A DNA stretch of 10,745 nucleotides from Candidatus Atribacteria bacterium (GTDB lineage: Bacteria; Atribacterota; Atribacteria; Atribacterales; Atribacteraceae), in the NCBI GenBank assembly GCA_003561145.1, contig PWXL01000027.1:1-10745 (forward strand), given 5' to 3'. Made by a program: the position numbers and the translations under genes. Shown here piece by piece: positions 7,290 to 10,745 of this stretch. The notes below the pieces were generated by a model that made no database searches, was not told where the DNA came from, and saw nothing but the letters and a program-made list of their open reading frames with translations. Within the stretch, counting starts at the first letter, position 1. Every line of letters starts with the position of its first letter.

Positions 7290-8297
7290 TTATCTATATC
7301 GTACTCTCGGGTCAACCAGAGGGTAAAGAAGATCAAGCGCTAAAATCGATGTCGTGATCGCAACCACGGAGATACAAGTGATCCCCATGATCAAATTGTA
7401 ATCCCCATTCATAGTAGCGTTATACAGCAACCACCCTATCCCAGGGTAAGAAAAAACAATCTCGGTGATTAACGCACCTGAAAAGATTTGGCCGAAACTC
7501 AGCCCCAGTTGCGTGATTGTGGGCAGCATCGCGTTGCGGATGACATACCGGTACGCGATAGTGCCTTCTTTTACTCCTGCAGCCTTCGCGTACACCACGT
7601 AATCCTCCGAACGGACACCCTGGACGATAAGTTTCATTGACTGAAAACTGATCACGCCACCAACGATGACAAGTGTCAACGCTGGAAGAATTCCATGCAT
7701 GAGGATACTTTTTATTGACTCAAGAGTGAAAGAGGGTATTCTGCCGATTCCTATACCGCCGCTCATTGGAAAGATGGGAACAATAAATGTTAATAGAATA
7801 AGAAGCAGAAGAGCCATGATGTAATATGGGAGCGGTCTTACAACCATGGCAACACCATCTAAGACCTTCATCGAACGGCTGCGTTGGTAATACCCTGCCA
7901 TCCCTCCTGCAAGGGTCCCTATAAGCCAGGCTAGCACCGTGGTAAGGAGAAGAAGACCTACGGTCCAGGGAAGGGCCCGCCTTATCAGATGGATAACGGA
8001 CGCTGGATATTGAGCAAGTGAGGGTCCAAAATCTCCCGCAAACAATCTCCCCCAAAACCCGGCATACTGCTGCAAAAGCGTCCCCTCGAGACCATAGAGC
8101 TGCCGCAAGGTTGTTATGATTTGCTCTAATTGCTCGGGTGGTATGTATACTCCAAAAGACTGATATTGGGCGATCTGCTGTTCAACGGGATCTAACGGCA
8201 TGAGGCGTGGAAGCAAAAAAGCAAAGGATAGCCCCAAAAAAGTGACAAGCACATACTGTATGAGCCTTGGGATAAGATATCCTCTTACAATGTTCAT
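7290..8297 (-). CDS. Opp/Dpp-type ABC permease 1 (OppB-like)
   Basis: A 335-residue inner-membrane permease, partner of permease 2. It has an N-terminal helix (about 12-31), a long extracytoplasmic loop (about 32-105) including YGLEGTLLQQYAGFWGRLFAGDFG, a family hallmark, and five more helices. The EAA coupling loop is at 231-261 (EDYVVYAKAAGVKEGTIAYRYV followed by IRNAMLPT), and the protein ends in the typical DLLYPLVDPRVRY. The start at 8297 has GAGG six bases upstream. It begins 152 bp after the binding-protein stop, and that gap contains a terminator-like hairpin, so its expression is probably lower than that of the binding protein. Lengths and motifs are normal for OppB/DppB proteins. 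Substrate specificity cannot be read from the permease; a sugar is inferred from neighbouring glycosidases. Confidence 0.93.
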   Translation of the reverse strand: MNIVRGYLIPRLIQYVLVTFLGLSFAFLLPRLMPLDPVEQQIAQYQSFGVYIPPEQLEQIITTLRQLYGLEGTLLQQYAGFWGRLFAGDFGPSLAQYPASVIHLIRRALPWTVGLLLLTTVLAWLIGTLAGGMAGYYQRSRSMKVLDGVAMVVRPLPYYIMALLLLILLTFIVPIFPMSGGIGIGRIPSFTLESIKSILMHGILPALTLVIVGGVISFQSMKLIVQGVRSEDYVVYAKAAGVKEGTIAYRYVIRNAMLPTITQLGLSFGQIFSGALITEIVFSYPGIGWLLYNATMNGDYNLIMGITCISVVAITTSILALDLLYPLVDPRVRYR

Positions 8298-8385
8298 CCC
8301 TTACCTCACTCCACCTCCTCATCATCAAGTTTTTTTACATACATCGTCTCCGCTTCTCCCACATACAGACTCAACCCATTGTCCG

Positions 8386-8423
8386 AAAAAAGCCAATTTG
8401 GGGCAGGGCAGCCACCCTGCCCC
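8386..8423 (-). terminator. Hairpin between binding-protein and permease genes (partial terminator)
   Basis: A perfect 9-bp GC-rich stem, GGGGCAGGG / CCCTGCCCC (8400-8408 with 8415-8423), closes a 6-base loop. On the - strand it is followed after 8 bases by six Ts (8391 to 8386). This looks like an intrinsic terminator or mRNA-stabilising hairpin just after the binding-protein gene. In ABC operons such elements commonly let the binding protein be made in excess over the membrane parts. The 8-base gap before the T-run suggests incomplete termination. Strong as a structure; its function is inferred. Confidence 0.8.
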
Positions 8424-8433
8424 AGTGTCATAC

Positions 8434-8456
8434 GGCTTCAATTAAGGCTTCAATTA
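8434..8456. repeat. Tandem 11-bp repeat across the binding-protein stop codon
   Basis: The 11-mer GGCTTCAATTA occurs twice, at 8434-8444 and 8446-8456, separated by one base. On the - strand the upstream copy supplies the Asn codon and TGA stop of the binding protein (AAT TGA, stop 8450-8452), and the second copy lies just beyond it. It looks like a slippage duplication at the gene's end with no obvious effect on the product. Confidence 0.7.
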
Positions 8457-10366
8457 CGCCCGGTAGGTTCAAGTTGGTGCAGAATATACTTCAACTGAGG
8501 CCAGGTGGTTAAGTTGTCACTGCGGGCGTAATCATTCTCCGGGCTGGGCCAGTTCGTCCAGTAATATTCGTCAAAAACGATAGTAATCGGGCAGTTGAAG
8601 AGTGGAACAGCAACCATCTCTTCGATGCTGATTTTTAAAGCATCTAACCCGAGTTCGATTATCCGCTCCTCGTCCTCCCATGGGGTCAACTCCAATTCCG
8701 CGACAATTTCATCCACTCGAGGGTCACACCAGCGTCCTCCCCACCCGAGAGTCATCTCACCCACAGGCTTAACGAAATCACACCGGAGCGCGTTGAAGCA
8801 CCGGTGCAGATCCGGATGAAGCCCCCAAGGCTCTCCCGCGAATGAACCATGGCTTGTGGCGTATACGTCAAATTCACCATAAAGATTGAGCGAGGCATGG
8901 GCCGGAGACGGGGTAAAGATTACGTCAATGCCGAATTTTTTCCACTGCTCCGCTACCCCTTCTGCGACAATATAGCCCATATCCGTGGTATCCGGGCTCG
9001 CAACCATCGTTATCTGCCATGGACTCCCGTCAGGCAGCCGCCACATGTCATTCTGATCACGGGAGAAACCCTGGTTTTCAAGGAGTTCTTCCGCTACATC
9101 CGGGGCATATTTCCACCAGCCGTAGCCCATCGTTAACCTAACCGCTACCTCATCCTCGGGATCGATATCAACCTCATACTCCTCCTGCCCCCACTCCAGC
9201 AACCGGAAAGGCGCCTCCGAATCCCAGGGCTTGAAGGTCCTGCCGTCTCCCAAATCCAAAGTGAACTCTTCCAACCACGGTTCCAGTGCCACAAAATAAT
9301 CATCGTAGAAGCCCTGGCTCACTACCAGAGGGAGCCCCGGCGTCATGGCCACCATCCCATCATAGGTAAAGATTGAAACTTCCACTATGTCAATCGCTAA
9401 GGTGAGAGCCCAGCGTACCTCTTTGTTGTCATAAGGAAATACAAGATGGTTAAAAGAAGGTCCCCTGGTGGAAATATCTCGCGGATCGATATACGGCCAT
9501 GTATCGCGATATCCCCTGGTAGTATCACCCTGCTCGACCAGGATAAGCATCTGCTCCGCGGTGCCCTGCACCACGTCAAGCTCGTGTCTCAACATAGCCA
9601 TGATCTGCGTTTCCGCCGGACCCGGGGAGATAAACAGCACGTATTCGGGTTTCGGTTCTTCGAAAAGTTTTCCGGTGACCGTTCTTTCCCAATCATCCCT
9701 TTTTTGCCAAAGCACCCAGTAACCGGCTGTATCATGGGCCATATATACATACGGGCCAAGACTCACCGGAGGATGGAATTCATAGGCTAACACATCATCC
9801 ACCTGCTCGAAAATGTGTTTTGGCATGGGACGGAGAGCGTTCCACCTTTCCAGGAAAGCGGTATGGAACCTGCTGTTCGGTTTTTCCAAATCGACAACTA
9901 CAGTGTAATCATCAACAGCATACGCATCCTCCACATCCTGCATCTGGCCGTGAAAATCAATTCCTGGAGTATCCCTGCTGGTCAGGATGGTGAAAACTAC
10001 ATCGTGGGCGGTGAATTCAACCCCATCGCTCCAGTAGATGCCTTCCCTCAACTTTATAGTCAACTGGGTGAAGTCATCATTGTATATGGGGGGTTCCGCA
10101 GCCAGTGCATCGATAATCCCCCCTTCGACAACGTTGGGGTTGAGACTCCACAGCGCGTCAGTCACGAATTGGTGCAGTCCACAATTTTGAGTTCTCCACC
10201 CGGCCCACCAGTTCCAGTTACCCGGGATAGGATGGGGAGCGAAGAGATAGTGAAGGATGAGTGCATCTTCTCGTGGGACTTCTGGAGGAAGAACTTGGCC
10301 AAAACCTGGTGATACAACGAAACACACTACACACAACATTACCAATACTATCAATACATTACGCAT
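8450..10366 (-). CDS. Extracytoplasmic solute-binding protein, family 5 (Opp/Dpp-like)
   Basis: A 638-residue secreted binding protein that captures substrate and delivers it to the permeases encoded downstream. Residues 1-23 form a Sec signal: a basic start, a hydrophobic core (LIVLVMLCVVCFVV), then SPGFG before a Gln where signal peptidase I could cut. The two cysteines sit inside the hydrophobic core without a lipobox, so it is probably not a lipoprotein. The mature part belongs to the SBP_bac_5 fold. The family signature runs at 102-126 (LTIKLREGIYW, SDGVEFTAHDVVFT). The mature N-terminus has a tryptophan cluster (Trp51, 53, 54, 57), and the protein as a whole is rich in Trp and acidic residues. 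It is longer than typical dipeptide-binding proteins (about 500-540) and nearer to the sugar-binding members known from Thermotoga. The start at 10366 has GGAGGGG seven bases upstream. It heads the operon and overlaps a short upstream open frame. Confidence 0.92.
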   Translation of the reverse strand: MRNVLIVLVMLCVVCFVVSPGFGQVLPPEVPREDALILHYLFAPHPIPGNWNWWAGWRTQNCGLHQFVTDALWSLNPNVVEGGIIDALAAEPPIYNDDFTQLTIKLREGIYWSDGVEFTAHDVVFTILTSRDTPGIDFHGQMQDVEDAYAVDDYTVVVDLEKPNSRFHTAFLERWNALRPMPKHIFEQVDDVLAYEFHPPVSLGPYVYMAHDTAGYWVLWQKRDDWERTVTGKLFEEPKPEYVLFISPGPAETQIMAMLRHELDVVQGTAEQMLILVEQGDTTRGYRDTWPYIDPRDISTRGPSFNHLVFPYDNKEVRWALTLAIDIVEVSIFTYDGMVAMTPGLPLVVSQGFYDDYFVALEPWLEEFTLDLGDGRTFKPWDSEAPFRLLEWGQEEYEVDIDPEDEVAVRLTMGYGWWKYAPDVAEELLENQGFSRDQNDMWRLPDGSPWQITMVASPDTTDMGYIVAEGVAEQWKKFGIDVIFTPSPAHASLNLYGEFDVYATSHGSFAGEPWGLHPDLHRCFNALRCDFVKPVGEMTLGWGGRWCDPRVDEIVAELELTPWEDEERIIELGLDALKISIEEMVAVPLFNCPITIVFDEYYWTNWPSPENDYARSDNLTTWPQLKYILHQLEPTGRN

Positions 10367-10398
10367 TCAAACACCCCTCCCCTTATCAAGATGTTCAT
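10351..10398 (-). CDS. Possible 15-residue leader peptide overlapping the binding-protein start
   Basis: The frame ATG (10398) to TGA encodes MNILIRGGVFECVMY. A ribosome-binding-like GAGGGAG lies four bases upstream. It starts 9 bp after the stop of the preceding mini frame and ends 16 bases inside the binding-protein gene, so its ribosomes would cross that gene's Shine-Dalgarno sequence and start codon. It could be a coupling peptide or coincidental; I see no homology clue. Confidence 0.25.
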   Translation of the reverse strand: MNILIRGGVFECVMY

Positions 10399-10407
10399 AA
10401 TACTCCC

Positions 10408-10452
10408 TCACACTGCATGTACGTTTGAACACTCACGCTTAGGTTTTTTCAT
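10408..10452 (-). CDS. Possible 14-residue leader peptide with near-perfect Shine-Dalgarno
   Basis: The frame encodes MKKPKRECSNVHAV and is preceded by AAGGAGGTGATT, an almost full match to the anti-Shine-Dalgarno end of 16S rRNA, 5 bases between GGAGG and ATG. Such a strong site is unlikely by chance and should load ribosomes here, 86 bases upstream of the binding-protein ATG. The peptide has no repeated codons suggestive of classical attenuation. It may be a leader peptide, a decayed start of an earlier gene (MKK is a common secretion-signal beginning), or a ribosome standby site. Position and signal are seen; the role is not known. Confidence 0.35.
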   Translation of the reverse strand: MKKPKRECSNVHAV

Positions 10453-10496
10453 AATCACCTCCTTCAATGCTTTTTCTTTCCTTATTATTACTGACA

Positions 10497-10543
10497 TTTG
10501 GCCTTCCTTAACCACTGACTGCATAGTGTGCCAGTAGGCCAAA
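10497..10543 (-). other. Stem-loop in the operon leader
   Basis: TTTGGCC (10497-10503) and GGCCAAA (10537-10543) can form a 7-bp stem around a 33-base loop. The loop contains smaller complementary pieces (CACT at 10513-10516 with AGTG at 10525-10528). It lies between the promoter and the first short frame, inside the predicted 5' untranslated RNA. It could be a regulatory or stabilising fold. No known riboswitch or T-box signature was recognised. Confidence 0.35.
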
Positions 10544-10565
10544 AATCCCTTCTTTTTTTAATGCG

Positions 10566-10587
10566 ATCATGGTTATTATACCACGAT
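10566..10587. promoter_or_regulatory. Imperfect inverted repeat over the -10 (operator candidate)
   Basis: The arms ATCATGGT (10566-10573) and ACCACGAT (10580-10587) are complementary at 7 of 8 positions and separated by TATTAT. The repeat is centred on the predicted -10 hexamer, a placement that would let a dimeric repressor, such as a LacI- or GntR-family sugar regulator, block the promoter. No regulator gene is present in the window, so the identity of any binder is unknown. Confidence 0.5.
10575..10583 (-). promoter_or_regulatory. Extended -10 promoter for the transporter operon
   Basis: On the - strand the sequence TGGTATAAT gives a perfect extended -10 element (TGn plus TATAAT). No convincing -35 is seen 16-18 bases further upstream, where at most two bases match the consensus, so the promoter may depend on the extended -10 or on an activator. 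Transcription would start near 10568, giving a leader of about 200 bases to the binding-protein ATG at 10366. Confidence 0.6.
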
Positions 10588-10745
10588 ATTGATAGATGAG
10601 TTCGGGCTGCTGCGGGAAAACTCCTGCCTTGCTTATACCTCAGATCAATTTCCCGTATGCAGTAATAATTGTTTACCATGGGAAGTGAAACCAGCAAAGG
10701 GAGAAAGCGCATACCCTCCTGTTTTCTGGTATTTCCCATATTTCC

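Larger units (their letters stand above)
10367..10745. other. Upstream region of the operon without a supported protein gene
   Basis: This stretch holds the promoter, inverted repeat, stem-loop and two short frames described separately. The remaining part (10588-10745) contains an open - strand frame of 83 codons starting at 10739. It runs through the predicted promoter and stem-loop, has no visible ribosome-binding site and no familiar motif, so I do not call it. An upstream divergent gene or regulator, if present, must lie beyond the window edge. Confidence 0.5.

Noticed and set aside
7280..7336. Upstream start for permease 2 adding 19 residues
   Set aside because: It would overlap the end of permease 1, whereas the ATG at 7279 has AAGGAGA just upstream and gives the usual OppC N-terminus.
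10488..10739. 83-codon - strand frame upstream of the operon
   Set aside because: No visible ribosome site or motif, and it runs through the predicted promoter, inverted repeat and stem-loop.
1..10745. CRISPR arrays, tRNA or rRNA genes, complete insertion sequences
   Set aside because: I looked on both strands and saw no spaced direct-repeat array, cloverleaf, rRNA-like segment or transposase.

Overview
The window holds a bacterial carbohydrate-utilisation locus. It contains one complete peptide/nickel-type (Opp/Dpp-like) ABC importer, two intracellular glycosidases and the tail of a second, unrelated sugar ABC transporter. Base composition looks balanced (near 50% GC by eye). Genes are tightly packed with strong Shine-Dalgarno sequences, one of which (upstream of 10452) is an almost perfect anti-16S match. 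The substrate-binding protein has a cleavable Sec signal but no lipobox cysteine. That is unusual for Firmicutes and resembles the secreted sugar-binding proteins of Thermotogae and some other anaerobic, often thermophilic lineages. The glycosidases and permeases have Clostridia/Thermotogae-like motifs. I would not assign a phylum from this alone.

Left part, + strand: bases 1-99 show nothing recognisable. Bases 100-306 encode the last 68 residues of a MalG-type sugar permease whose upstream part is missing. After 23 bp comes a complete GH31 glycosidase (330-2345), a putative alpha-xylosidase or alpha-glucosidase.

Right part, - strand, read right to left: a leader region (about 10580-10367), then the substrate-binding protein (10366-8450). 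A strong terminator-like hairpin (8386-8423) follows, then permease 1 (8297-7290), permease 2 (7279-6419), ATPase 1 (6422-5409), ATPase 2 (5425-4457) and a GH42 beta-galactosidase (4380-2437). From permease 1 to ATPase 2 the genes overlap or are about 10 bp apart, with Shine-Dalgarno sequences built into the preceding gene's end, so they are almost certainly translationally coupled. GH31 and GH42 converge, 91 bp apart.

Working model (inference): the Opp-type importer brings in a galactose-containing oligosaccharide, GH42 removes non-reducing beta-galactose in the cytoplasm, and GH31 removes alpha-linked xylose or glucose. A beta-galactosidase beside a possible alpha-xylosidase would suit xyloglucan-type side chains, but no endo-glucanase or beta-glucosidase lies in the window to confirm this.

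I do not see a clearly novel system. The part most worth a second look is the 380-bp leader upstream of the binding protein. It has an extended -10 promoter centred in an imperfect inverted repeat (operator candidate), then a stem-loop, then two short open frames with strong ribosome-binding sites ending at the binding-protein start.
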